Notes: generated from the letters alone by a model not told the origin. 8,035 bases of DNA from Deltaproteobacteria bacterium (GCA_026388915.1 JAPLIW010000571.1:1-8035), one strand, 5' to 3'. Shown: positions 1 through 5,413, numbered from the stretch's first letter. Translations and numbers: made by a program.

Positions 1-206
1 GATCGGCCATGCCCCCGAAGGTCGAACCCATAGATCGCATAGCCCTGGGGGACCAAGTGGTTCACCACATTCATGTATCGCCCGCTGTGTTCCCCGAACC
101 CGTGAATAATCGCCAGAGCGGCGCGGGATCTTCCCTCTCCCCGCCAGGACTGGCAAAATAGCTCAAGACCACCGATCCCCTGAAAAGACCCTTCCTTATT
201 TTCCAT
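1..206 (-). CDS. Alpha/beta hydrolase, monoacylglycerol lipase-like (N-terminal part, runs off the window)
   Basis: The minus strand reads an open frame from ATG at 206 to the left window edge, 68 complete codons. It is preceded by a strong ribosome site (AGGAGGA, about 4 bases before the ATG), which fixes the start. Residues 35-44 read HGFGEHSGRY and residues 59-68 read YGFDLRGHGR. These are the two N-terminal signatures of Hydrolase_4 (monoacylglycerol lipase / lysophospholipase) proteins: the HG oxyanion-hole strand and the FDxRGHGxS strand. By family, such enzymes cleave ester bonds of monoglycerides or similar lipids. The nucleophile Ser (GxSxG), Asp and His lie beyond the window, so activity cannot be judged. 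No signal peptide is visible, so a cytoplasmic location is likely. It lies downstream of the acyl-CoA synthetase on the same strand, but a 449-base repeat-filled gap makes a shared transcript doubtful. Confidence 0.85.
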   Translation of the reverse strand, partial: MENKEGSFQGIGGLELFCQSWRGEGRSRAALAIIHGFGEHSGRYMNVVNHLVPQGYAIYGFDLRGHGR

Positions 207-228
207 CGGTCCTCCTGATCGAACCTAC

Positions 229-369
229 TAATACAAACGCAATAAATAAATTGGCATATCCCCCCCACCCTTACCCTCCCCCTCGAGGGGGGAGGGTTGG
301 GAGGGGGTGAAATAACCATGCCCTCCGGGTTTGAAATGAAATGTAAAGAAATTAATTGCGTTTGTATTA
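229..369. mobile_element. MITE-like element, 15-bp perfect terminal inverted repeats beginning with TA
   Basis: The ends TAATACAAACGCAAT (229-243) and ATTGCGTTTGTATTA (355-369) are exact reverse complements. The outer TA on each side can be read as a duplicated TA target, leaving 13-bp inverted repeats. This is the pattern of small non-autonomous elements moved by IS630/Tc1-mariner transposases (family knowledge). The 141-bp element encodes nothing plausible. Its centre (about 266-310) is a C-rich/G-rich inverted repeat around CTCGAG that would form a strong hairpin. The core hairpin resembles widespread CCCTCxCCC-type intergenic palindromes, so the element could be composite. Mobility is inferred, not shown. 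Confidence 0.5.
270..300. repeat. G/C-homopurine hairpin centred on CTCGAG
   Basis: A run of C-rich sequence (ACCCTCCCCC) is followed by TCGA and the G-rich complement (GGGGGGAGGGT), giving a stem of about 10 bp or more centred near 284-287. It sits inside the MITE-like element. No T-tract follows on either strand, so an intrinsic terminator is unlikely. Confidence 0.6.
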
Positions 370-417
370 ATATTACGTCTTGGAAATAAAATGGCGAACT
401 TGGAATCTCTTCGCAGC

Positions 418-636
418 AGCCGAGGGTCGGACCGCTGCGCGTCGCCAAAATAGGCGCTGGTCCCTCCGATGCCCACGGGGAACTTACCTTGCATATCTCG
501 ATAGGATTGGGTTTGCACGCACTTACGAGGCTGTAGCCCATGGGTCCGCGTTCCTTTGCGGAAATCAAGGGGATGAGAAGAAAGTAAGCTTTTACCCGCC
601 GAATTTTGGCGATGCGCATCGGTCCAACCCTCGGCT
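418..636. repeat. 219-bp structure bounded by 33-bp inverted repeats (30/33 identical)
   Basis: Bases 418-450 and the reverse complement of 604-636 match at 30 of 33 positions. Both start AGCCGAGGGT and end TCGCCAAAA, with differences at three single sites. The 153-bp interior has no recognisable gene. I see no clear target-site duplication. It could be a second small mobile element, or two opposed copies of one short interspersed repeat, lying just 20 bases after the synthetase stop codon. Confidence 0.6.
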
Positions 637-655
637 CCACGTGAGAAGCTGTCCA

Positions 656-2080
656 TTACGGCTTCCTTTCCCAATAGCGGTACATCCGGGAGAGGATCTT
701 GGCGATCTCGTCCAGGCGATGGTGAATACGGATCCCTTCCTGTCCCAGGTCGAAAACGGCTTGGCTTTCCCATTTGGAAGAACAGCAACCCAAGATGACG
801 GGTTTATCCTTTTCCTGCTGAAGGGCATGGTACCTCCGCATGAGCTGCTTTTCCATTTCCAGGAACAGTTTTCTCCCCGGAGAGGTATCCTTGCTCACCA
901 AGCCGGGGCGGCCGAAGCCGTAAAGGATGAGGGCATGGACACCCGGAGAAGAAAGAATCAGCCGACCCATCTGAATGACCCCGTCTAAGGAAAGATTTAC
1001 AAACCCTGCCGCCCCGATGTCCACGGGGTTCCGGGTGGAGGCTCGCACGGGCATCCCCAGGGATCGCAGCTCCGCTTGAATCTTTTGATCCAATTCCGGA
1101 ACGGACAACCCTTCTTCTTCCAACGCATCCGAGAGGGCGACTCCCCATGAACCTCCCATGGTTACGATAGCCACCCCCCTGCCTTTCATGGGAGGATGTT
1201 CGATGAAGGCATGGCCTAAGGGCAGGAGAAGTTCCATGGTGGGGGATGAGACCATGTTGACCTGTTCGAAGATCCCCTGAAAGACCTCCTTCACGCCGGC
1301 GATGGCCCCGGTGTGGCTTCGGGCGGCGCGGGTCCCCCCCGGGGTTCTTCCGGCTTTATGGACAATGATAGGCTTATCCTTGGCTATCCGGCGGGCCACT
1401 TCCAGGAAACGCCTCCCGCCCCGGATGGTTTCGAGGTACATCAGGATGCCCTGGACCTGGGGATCTTCCCCGTACATTTCCAAAAAGTCGGTCACCTGCA
1501 GATCGCATTCATTCCCCGTATGGATAAATTTTCCCACGCCCATCCTTTGGGCATGTCCCCGCGCCAAAAGATCATAGATGGCATACCCCCCCTGGCAGAC
1601 CGCAGCCAGCGGAGTCGCGGTCAAATATTCAGCGGGAGAGGCCGAAGCGTTGAACCGGGCGTGGAGGTTGAAGGTACCGCTCACATTGGGACCCAGGAGG
1701 CGCATGCCGTAGGATCGAGCCAGCCTGGCCATCGCCTCTTCTCGTGCACGGCCGCCCTCCAGCGCTTCTCCAAAACCGGCGGTGATGAGGGTGATCCCCT
1801 TGACCCCTTTGACCCCGCATTCCCGGATGAGCTCTTCCACCGAATCTTCCGGAATGGTAAACACGGCCAGGTCCACGGCACCCGGGACCGCTTTTATATC
1901 CGGGTAGACGGGGAGCGCGTAAACGGTGGAGGATCGGCGATTGACCGGATAGATCTTTCCCGGATATTTTCGGGAAAGAAGGCCCTCCATGATGAAGGAT
2001 CCCCAGGAGCCGGGCTTCTCGCTGGCCCCGATCACCGCCACGCTTCGAGGGTTGAGGAAAACATCCAGGTACCTCTCCAC
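656..2080 (-). CDS. NDP-forming acyl-CoA synthetase, alpha-type subunit (CoA-binding and ligase-CoA domains)
   Basis: The 474-residue protein starts at GTG (2080), 7 bases after GGAGGAG. Residues 10-30 (NPRSVAVIGAS) begin a Rossmann CoA-binding domain, and GPNVSGTFN (130-138) is typical of the family. SHTGA at 255-259 places His256 where acetyl-CoA synthetase (ADP-forming) alpha subunits carry the phosphohistidine. NPVDIG (351-356) lies in the second ligase-CoA domain. By family, the enzyme converts acyl-CoA, phosphate and ADP/GDP to acid, CoA and ATP/GTP, conserving energy in organic- or amino-acid breakdown, in the cytoplasm. The length fits an alpha subunit alone; no ATP-grasp beta domain is present or encoded in the window, so a partner must lie elsewhere. 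The usual SQSG motif reads CQGG (162-165), which is unusual. The substrate cannot be told. A 16-bp palindrome about 114 bases upstream may be an operator. Confidence 0.85.
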   Translation of the reverse strand: MERYLDVFLNPRSVAVIGASEKPGSWGSFIMEGLLSRKYPGKIYPVNRRSSTVYALPVYPDIKAVPGAVDLAVFTIPEDSVEELIRECGVKGVKGITLITAGFGEALEGGRAREEAMARLARSYGMRLLGPNVSGTFNLHARFNASASPAEYLTATPLAAVCQGGYAIYDLLARGHAQRMGVGKFIHTGNECDLQVTDFLEMYGEDPQVQGILMYLETIRGGRRFLEVARRIAKDKPIIVHKAGRTPGGTRAARSHTGAIAGVKEVFQGIFEQVNMVSSPTMELLLPLGHAFIEHPPMKGRGVAIVTMGGSWGVALSDALEEEGLSVPELDQKIQAELRSLGMPVRASTRNPVDIGAAGFVNLSLDGVIQMGRLILSSPGVHALILYGFGRPGLVSKDTSPGRKLFLEMEKQLMRRYHALQQEKDKPVILGCCSSKWESQAVFDLGQEGIRIHHRLDEIAKILSRMYRYWERKP

Positions 2081-2193
2081 TCCAATCTCCTCCCGCCGAA
2101 TTTGCCCCCATTTTACTCTTTTTCAGGATGATTGGAACTGGGAAAAATAGGCAGACCCATTCAGGGATTTTTAGGCGCTTAGCGCCCAACTAA

Positions 2194-2209
2194 TACCAAC
2201 ATGTTGGTA
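2194..2209. promoter_or_regulatory. 16-bp perfect palindrome, candidate operator
   Basis: TACCAACATGTTGGTA is a perfect palindrome about 114 bases upstream of the GTG of the acyl-CoA synthetase. Its shape (ACCnAC-GTnGGT) resembles operators of TetR-family regulators of fatty-acid and aromatic degradation genes (general family knowledge). No regulator gene is in the window and no good promoter was found overlapping it, so the role is inferred. Confidence 0.35.
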
Positions 2210-2243
2210 AGAAGGAAATATTCAATTTGCGAGACCGGGGTAA

Positions 2244-2269
2244 GGGCGGTTCGCGAACCGCCCCTACGG
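2244..2269 (-). repeat. REP-like hairpin A, 20-bp perfect palindrome with 5' GTAG
   Basis: GGGCGGTTCGCGAACCGCCC (2244-2263) is a perfect palindrome followed by CTAC (2264-2267). Read on the minus strand, the unit begins GTAG and then folds. A GTAG tetranucleotide 5' of a palindrome is the hallmark of REP sequences mobilised by RAYT transposases. Confidence 0.6.
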
Positions 2270-2360
2270 ATGCTGGCTGCAGGGCCACTTTTCCCGCGCG
2301 TAGTCGCGGAAAAAGCATAGGCGCTTAGCGGCTAAATTGACGCCAAAATGGTCATAAATT

Positions 2361-2386
2361 GTGGCGGCAATCCTGCGTGGTTGCCC
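2361..2386 (+). repeat. REP-like hairpin E, degenerate, opposite orientation
   Basis: GTGGCGGCAATCC (2361-2373) and the closing TTGCCC (2381-2386) match the minus-strand reading of hairpin C (4562-4588), with GTGG in place of GTAG. It faces hairpin D, 17 bases away, giving a head-to-head pair like a bacterial interspersed mosaic element. Confidence 0.45.
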
Positions 2387-2403
2387 ATCCTGCGGGCGGC
2401 CAT

Positions 2404-2425
2404 CCCGCCTTGGCGGGACCCCTAC
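2404..2425 (-). repeat. REP-like hairpin D with 5' GTAG
   Basis: The stem CCCGCC (2404-2409) TT GGCGGG (2412-2417) is followed by ACCCCTAC (2418-2425). On the minus strand this reads GTAGGGGT and then the hairpin, the same architecture as hairpins A, B and C. Confidence 0.5.
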
Positions 2426-2507
2426 AACATCCTGTTTGGTTCCGGCTATGCCGGGTTAGGGAATCGGAAAGGGTCTAAGTTTTTGGCGGAAAGAAAAAAA
2501 GATTCGG

Positions 2508-2534
2508 AAAATAGCCGGAATTCGGGGTCGGCTA
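2508..2534 (-). terminator. Weak intrinsic terminator of the TIR gene
   Basis: On the minus strand TAGCCG and CGGCTA (2529-2534 and 2512-2517) form a 6-bp stem that includes the TAG stop codon, with an 11-base loop, followed by TTTT (2511-2508). A longer T-run follows at 2500-2494. The stem is short and the loop wide, so this is tentative. Confidence 0.3.
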
Positions 2535-3284
2535 GATTAACCCTTGTTCCTCAAGGTAGGATTTTCCTCGTTTGGCCATGTTGTAACGGACATGGCCCAT
2601 GCCGGCGGGACTGGCGTACACATAATTCTCCTCAATCAGCCTTTTCAAGAGAGGCAGGATCTTTTTCTCCTCCGTCCGAAAATGCTCGGCCAGGACCGCG
2701 GAGGTATATCCGAAACCGTCATTCAGAACCAGCAAGATCTGCACATGAAGGGACTCGAAGGGCAGTTCGGCGGATTCTTTCGGTGCCCCGGGGCGGGAAA
2801 AGTCGGCTGCCCCCGGGGGAATGGTTTCTATGACTTGATTGATTTCCTCCCTCATCTGCCGGTACTGGATGGCGGGCAACTCCGATACGCCGAGTTCCTT
2901 CGCCAGAGTCATAAAAAGTTTCTGGCCGAAATCCCTCTCCTCCAGATCAAACCCGGGAAAGATGGACAGGGGCTGGGGGAGCTCTTCCCGGCTGATTCCC
3001 GAATAGCAGACCGGGATGATGAATATTTTCCTGATCCAGGCGCATCCGGCTTCAAAGGGGATCCAGGGTTTCTGGATGGAGTGGGGACTGCAGAGGATGA
3101 TGAGGGCTTTTATCTCTTCCAGGGCTTGTTCGTTTTTCTCCAGGTATTGGGCCACCGTGGGAATGCTATCGGGGTCCGTGCTGACCATCACCTCGCAATG
3201 TTCGGGGAATGCCGATTCGATCCATTTTTTCAAGACCATGGCGACCTGGAACTCTTCCTGAATGTGGGTGATGAATATTTTCAT
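2532..3284 (-). CDS. TIR-domain protein with C-terminal winged-helix domain
   Basis: The 250-residue protein starts at ATG 3284. The open frame continues upstream, but the family similarity begins at MKIFITH, and GGAAGGG precedes this ATG by about 7 bases. Residues 1 to about 115 look like a bacterial TIR (TIR_2) domain: first strand MKIFITHI, the STDPDSIP loop (35-43), ALIILCSPHSI (60-70) and KPWIPFEAGCAW (72-83). Glu78 sits where NAD-cleaving TIR domains carry the catalytic Glu. Residues 178-250 look like a winged helix, with VQILLVLND, YTSAVLAEHF, a KKILPLLKRLIEENYV recognition region, a VRYNMAKRGKSYLEEQ wing and last helix. By family, TIR domains hydrolyse NAD+ or make cyclic ADP-ribose signals, often in phage defence; the wing suggests DNA binding. 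No signal peptide or membrane segment is seen. It is a solo gene with its own promoter, flanked on both sides by repeats. The TIR call is firm; the function is inferred. Confidence 0.8.
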   Translation of the reverse strand: MKIFITHIQEEFQVAMVLKKWIESAFPEHCEVMVSTDPDSIPTVAQYLEKNEQALEEIKALIILCSPHSIQKPWIPFEAGCAWIRKIFIIPVCYSGISREELPQPLSIFPGFDLEERDFGQKLFMTLAKELGVSELPAIQYRQMREEINQVIETIPPGAADFSRPGAPKESAELPFESLHVQILLVLNDGFGYTSAVLAEHFRTEEKKILPLLKRLIEENYVYASPAGMGHVRYNMAKRGKSYLEEQGLI

Positions 3285-3323
3285 CGGGGATCCCTTCCAC
3301 GGAGTCGGATTCTTTATGGTTGA

Positions 3324-3352
3324 ATTATAAGGAAAATGGCTGGGACATGCAA
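3324..3352 (-). promoter_or_regulatory. Sigma70-like promoter of the TIR gene
   Basis: On the minus strand TTGCAT (3352-3347), a 17-base spacer and a perfect TATAAT (3329-3324) lie upstream of the ATG at 3284. The start of transcription would be near 3317, giving a leader of about 33 bases that contains the GGAAGGG ribosome site. Confidence 0.5.
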
Positions 3353-3463
3353 CAAGCCCTTTTCCTTGGCCGCCTTCACTTTGGCCGGTTGCCTTTTCTG
3401 CGAAAAAGCGAGCTTGTGGCCCGGAAGCAAGGGCCCTGCGCGGGAAAAGCATCGGCCCAGTTA

Positions 3464-3543
3464 TTTCGGATTTCGGATTGCGGATTTCGGATTTTTTTGG
3501 TTTTCTTTTTCAATCCGCATTCCGCAATCGGCATTCCACAATT
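3464..3543. repeat. Imperfect hairpin of ATTTCGG / GCGGATT units
   Basis: Short units TCGGATT and GCGGATT (3464-3492) are followed by a T-rich loop (3491-3510) and then the complementary arm CAATCCGCATTCCGCAAT (3511-3528) and further CGGCATTCC. The 18 bases 3511-3528 recur exactly at 5941-5958, so this is an interspersed repeat family within the genome. Confidence 0.6.
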
Positions 3544-3559
3544 TGGTGGCGGGCCTATC

Positions 3560-3583
3560 GGGCGCCCAGCCGGGCGCCCCTAC
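3560..3583 (-). repeat. REP-like hairpin B with 5' GTAG
   Basis: GGGCGCCC (3560-3567), a 4-base loop AGCC and GGGCGCCC (3572-3579) form an 8-bp stem, followed by CTAC (3580-3583). On the minus strand the unit reads GTAG and then the hairpin, as in hairpins A, C and D. Each arm is also self-complementary. Confidence 0.55.
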
Positions 3584-3813
3584 ATCGGAATAACGCTGTT
3601 CTCGGGGAAAGAATGGCTTGCCCGCCCGGCCCAGAAAATGAATTGTGCCTCATGGTTTTTACGCCCAAGGCCCTTGCTTGCGGGCCGGGCAACGGCCGAA
3701 ACTCAATAGGACTTAAAACTACTTGCCGGAAAGCGAAGGCTGGCAAGGCTCTTTGACAATCGTCCGCAGATTGATCGGCAGGCTAGAGCGGGGTTTTCTG
3801 GAGGCCTAACTGC

Positions 3814-3842
3814 TTGACTTTCCGGGGGAAGGGGGTTATTTT
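3814..3842 (+). promoter_or_regulatory. Candidate promoter for the RidA-MaoC gene cluster
   Basis: TTGACT (3814-3819), a 17-base spacer and TATTTT (3837-3842) give a fair sigma70 match on the plus strand. The leader to the ATG at 4019 would be about 170 bases and would include the 9-bp tandem repeat. Moderate to low support. Confidence 0.35.
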
Positions 3843-3918
3843 GGATCAAGGATGGCTTAGAGTACGTTTGCCGCAAGCCAGATACCTCGTTAGGGTTTCC
3901 TGAATTTTTTCCCTGTAG

Positions 3919-3945
3919 CTCTGTGATCTCTGTGTGCTCTGTGGT
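3919..3945. repeat. 9-bp tandem repeat, three units of CTCTGTGnn
   Basis: CTCTGTGAT, CTCTGTGTG and CTCTGTGGT follow one another exactly (3919, 3928, 3937). From general experience this CTCTGTG-type repeat recurs between genes in many bacterial assemblies and yields spurious peptides rich in HRxHRxHR on the other strand. It lies in the probable leader of the downstream gene. Confidence 0.6.
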
Positions 3946-4018
3946 TCATCCTTTTTGGTTGCAGCCACGCCGCGCTGTGCTCTCTCTGGTGGATATAAAT
4001 GGATAAAAGGAGGATCCG

Positions 4019-4477
4019 ATGAGCGCCGAGAAAAAGCTGAAAGATTTGGGGATCACCCTTCCCACGCCGCCCCAACCCATTGCCAACTACGTCCGTGCAG
4101 TGCGCGTGGGGAATCTTCTCTTCGTTTCCGGGCATGGACCCTACCATGACGGAAAAGTCAAGATCTCCGGAAAGGTGGGAAAAGAACTGACCATTGATGA
4201 GGGATACCAGGTGGCCCGCAACGTGGGCCTGAATTGCCTGGCTTCGGTCAAGGCCGCGATGGGGAACCTGGACAAGGTCAAACGGGTAGTCAAGCTGCTG
4301 GGCATGGTCCATTGCACCGAGGACTTCAAGGACCAGCCCAAAGTGATCAATGGATGTTCGGATCTTCTGGTGGAGATCTTCGGGGAGATAGGAAAACACG
4401 CCCGGTCGGCGGTGGGGATGCAGGCCCTTCCCAACGGAATCCCGGTAGAAATCGAGATGATCCTGGAAGTCGGTTGA
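4019..4477 (+). CDS. RidA family protein (YjgF/YER057c/UK114)
   Basis: The 152-residue protein starts at ATG 4019 after AAAGGAGG with 5 bases between. NLLFVSGHGPYHDG (32-45) is the typical first-strand motif. HARSAVGMQALPNGIPVEIE (127-146) is the C-terminal signature: Arg129 matches Arg105 of E. coli RidA, which binds the carboxylate of the substrate, and Glu144 matches Glu120. By family, RidA trimers hydrolyse reactive enamine/imine intermediates released by PLP enzymes to ketoacids and ammonia in the cytoplasm. The protein is longer than E. coli RidA (about 128), with an extended N-terminus and a longer middle; such subfamilies often have other, unknown substrates. It is first of four co-directional genes; 161 bases with a REP-like hairpin separate it from the MaoC gene, so co-transcription is possible but not certain. 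Confidence 0.88.
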   Translation: MSAEKKLKDLGITLPTPPQPIANYVRAVRVGNLLFVSGHGPYHDGKVKISGKVGKELTIDEGYQVARNVGLNCLASVKAAMGNLDKVKRVVKLLGMVHCTEDFKDQPKVINGCSDLLVEIFGEIGKHARSAVGMQALPNGIPVEIEMILEVG

Positions 4478-4522
4478 ATTCATGCTTGGATATGCCCCTG
4501 GGGACCCGGATTTTTAAATCGA

Positions 4523-4528
4523 TATAAT
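4523..4528 (+). promoter_or_regulatory. Perfect -10 box TATAAT in the RidA-MaoC gap
   Basis: TATAAT at 4523-4528 is a consensus -10, but no good -35 lies 16-18 bases upstream (sequence is GC-rich). If used, transcription would start near 4535 and the leader would contain REP-like hairpin C. Tentative internal promoter for the MaoC gene. Confidence 0.25.
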
Positions 4529-4561
4529 GCAGGGGAGGCCCTCCGCGGCCGCCCGCAAACT

Positions 4562-4588
4562 GGGCAAACACAGGGGATTGCCCCTACG
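4562..4588 (-). repeat. REP-like hairpin C with 5' GTAG
   Basis: GGGCAA (4562-4567) pairs with TTGCCC (4578-4583), followed by CTAC (4584-4587 region). On the minus strand it reads GTAGGGGCAATCC and then the closing arm. The degenerate copy E at 2361-2386 is the same sequence type. Confidence 0.55.
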
Positions 4589-4638
4589 AATTTCGCACCC
4601 CGTTCGTTGGAAGTTCGATCCCGAACCTGGGAGGGAAG

Positions 4639-5058
4639 ATGATCAAGAAGAAGTTCGAAGACATTCAGATCGGAGAAAGGGCGACTTTCGGAAAGACCAT
4701 TACCGAAGCCGACGTTTTTGCCTTCGCGGGAATCACGGGAGATTTCAATCCGATTCATGTGAACGTGGAATTCGCCAAGAATTCCTTCTTCGGAAAAAGG
4801 GTGGCCCATGGGATGCTCTCGGCCAGCCTCATCGACCAGACCCTCACCAACCTCGGGGGACTGGGAACCATTCATCTGACCCAGACCGTGAAATTCTTGG
4901 CTCCGGTCTTCATCGGAGACACGGTTACCATCGTTTCGGAGATCGCCAGCAAGGACCCGGCAAAGAATCGGATGACCGTTAAATCCTCGGTCACCAACCA
5001 GGAAGGAAAAACCGTCCTCGAAGGGGAAGCCCTGATTATGATGCTTAAGGAGAAATAG
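4639..5058 (+). CDS. MaoC-type (R)-specific enoyl-CoA hydratase
   Basis: The 139-residue protein starts at ATG 4639 directly after GGGAGGGAAG. FAGITGDFNPIHVN (29-42) is the hydratase-2 motif: Asp35 and His40 match the catalytic Asp and His of PhaJ-type enzymes, and FGKRVAHGML (51-60) is the following conserved helix. The length equals single-hotdog PhaJ/MaoC proteins that act as homodimers. By family, it hydrates trans-2-enoyl-CoA to (R)-3-hydroxyacyl-CoA, or works in reverse, in the cytoplasm. This links fatty-acid oxidation to hydroxyacyl-CoA pools; no PHA synthase or other beta-oxidation gene is in the window, so the pathway is open. The next gene follows after 9 bases, so these two are almost certainly co-transcribed. 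Confidence 0.9.
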   Translation: MIKKKFEDIQIGERATFGKTITEADVFAFAGITGDFNPIHVNVEFAKNSFFGKRVAHGMLSASLIDQTLTNLGGLGTIHLTQTVKFLAPVFIGDTVTIVSEIASKDPAKNRMTVKSSVTNQEGKTVLEGEALIMMLKEK

Positions 5059-5067
5059 GGAGGGGTA

Positions 5068-5343
5068 ATGGCCAAGTACAAAGTGGTCGCCAGAGCGAAA
5101 GACAGCAAATGCCCCCTGGTGAAAGTGGGGGACCCGATCGTCATCGAAAACAATATGCTGAACCTGAAAGAGTCGAAGAACGTATGCGTCGTAGCCCTCA
5201 GCGCCATCCAGTATTCCCTGTTCATGATGAGCAAAGCCAAAGATCCCAAGGATTTCGGGCGGGATCAGGTCTACACCCTCCAGTGTCCGGACCCGGATAC
5301 CCGGGTGATCTACGAGATTACCCGGAAGGTGATGGAAGATTGA
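5068..5343 (+). CDS. TIGR04076-like small protein
   Basis: This 91-residue protein starts at ATG 5068 after GGGAGGGG, 9 bases beyond the MaoC stop. The pattern CPLVKVGDPIVIE (15-27), then VCVVALSAIQYSLFMM (39-54), and a C-terminal LQCPDPDTRVIYEITR agrees with what I recall of the TIGR04076 family, whose members are about 90 residues and of unknown function. Three Cys (15, 40, 71) are spread over the chain; such spacing could allow metal binding, but there is no classic CxxC. No signal peptide or membrane segment. The tight spacing with the hydratase suggests joint use, possibly as an accessory protein in acyl-CoA metabolism, which is inference from position only. The family call is from memory of the motif pattern. 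Confidence 0.65.
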   Translation: MAKYKVVARAKDSKCPLVKVGDPIVIENNMLNLKESKNVCVVALSAIQYSLFMMSKAKDPKDFGRDQVYTLQCPDPDTRVIYEITRKVMED

Positions 5344-5413
5344 GGCCGCATTCAGCGGTCAACTTCCCGCAAGGGAAAAATGGAGCTTTAGAAGCAGGGG
5401 TGATTTTTTTGTA

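Larger units (their letters stand above)
207..655. other. Gene-free interval filled by two inverted-repeat elements
   Basis: No convincing gene lies between the hydrolase start and the synthetase stop. Open frames here cross the repeats in several registers and have no family resemblance I recognise. The interval holds a MITE-like element at 229-369 and a separate 219-bp inverted-repeat structure at 418-636, both described separately. Confidence 0.6.
2170..2336. repeat. Possible short element with 19-bp imperfect terminal inverted repeats
   Basis: The left end 2170-2188 (TTTAGGCGCTTAGCGCCCA) and the reverse complement of 2318-2336 (TTTAGCCGCTAAGCGCCTA) match at 16 of 19 positions. Because GCGCTTAGCG is nearly self-complementary, the ends also share the direct repeat TAGGCGCTTAGCG (2172-2184 and 2318-2330). 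The 167-bp unit carries no gene. No clear target duplication is seen, so a mobile origin is only a suggestion. Confidence 0.35.
2081..2531. other. Gene-free, repeat-rich interval
   Basis: No gene is supported between the start of the synthetase and the stop of the TIR protein. The stretch contains, in order, a possible short TIR element (2170-2336) that encloses a 16-bp palindrome and a REP-like hairpin, a head-to-head pair of REP-like hairpins (2361-2425), a small CCGGC-TAT-GCCGG stem (2442-2454) and a weak terminator for the TIR gene. Confidence 0.65.
3418..3686. repeat. Inverted pair of an 18-bp sequence (17/18)
   Basis: GGCCCGGAAGCAAGGGCC (3418-3435) recurs as the reverse complement at 3669-3686 with one mismatch (GGCCCGCAAGCAAGGGCC). 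The pair encloses the GCGGAAT-type hairpin and REP-like hairpin B. Whether it bounds one element or is two repeat copies is not clear. Confidence 0.4.
3285..4018. other. Gene-free, repeat-rich interval between divergent genes
   Basis: No gene is supported in this 734-base divergent gap. It contains the TIR promoter, an inverted pair (3418-3435 / 3669-3686), an ATTTCGG/GCGGAAT-type hairpin (3464-3543), REP-like hairpin B (3560-3583), a candidate promoter (3814-3842) and a 9-bp tandem repeat (3919-3945). Open frames here are explained by these repeats. Confidence 0.65.

Noticed and set aside
71..640. A 189-codon minus-strand frame and an overlapping 186-codon frame across 228-788
   Set aside because: They run through the MITE-like element, the 33-bp inverted repeats and the true hydrolase start in the wrong register, with no family resemblance.
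1313..2131. A 272-codon plus-strand frame
   Set aside because: It is the antisense shadow of the acyl-CoA synthetase, which has clear motifs, a ribosome site and the right length.
3285..3452. Upstream extension of the TIR protein by 56 codons
   Set aside because: The extra residues are low-quality, overlap the TATAAT promoter and an interspersed repeat, and the TIR fold starts at MKIFITH with its own ribosome site.
3753..3781. A TTGACA at 3753-3758 as a promoter
   Set aside because: No -10-like sequence lies 16-18 bases downstream.
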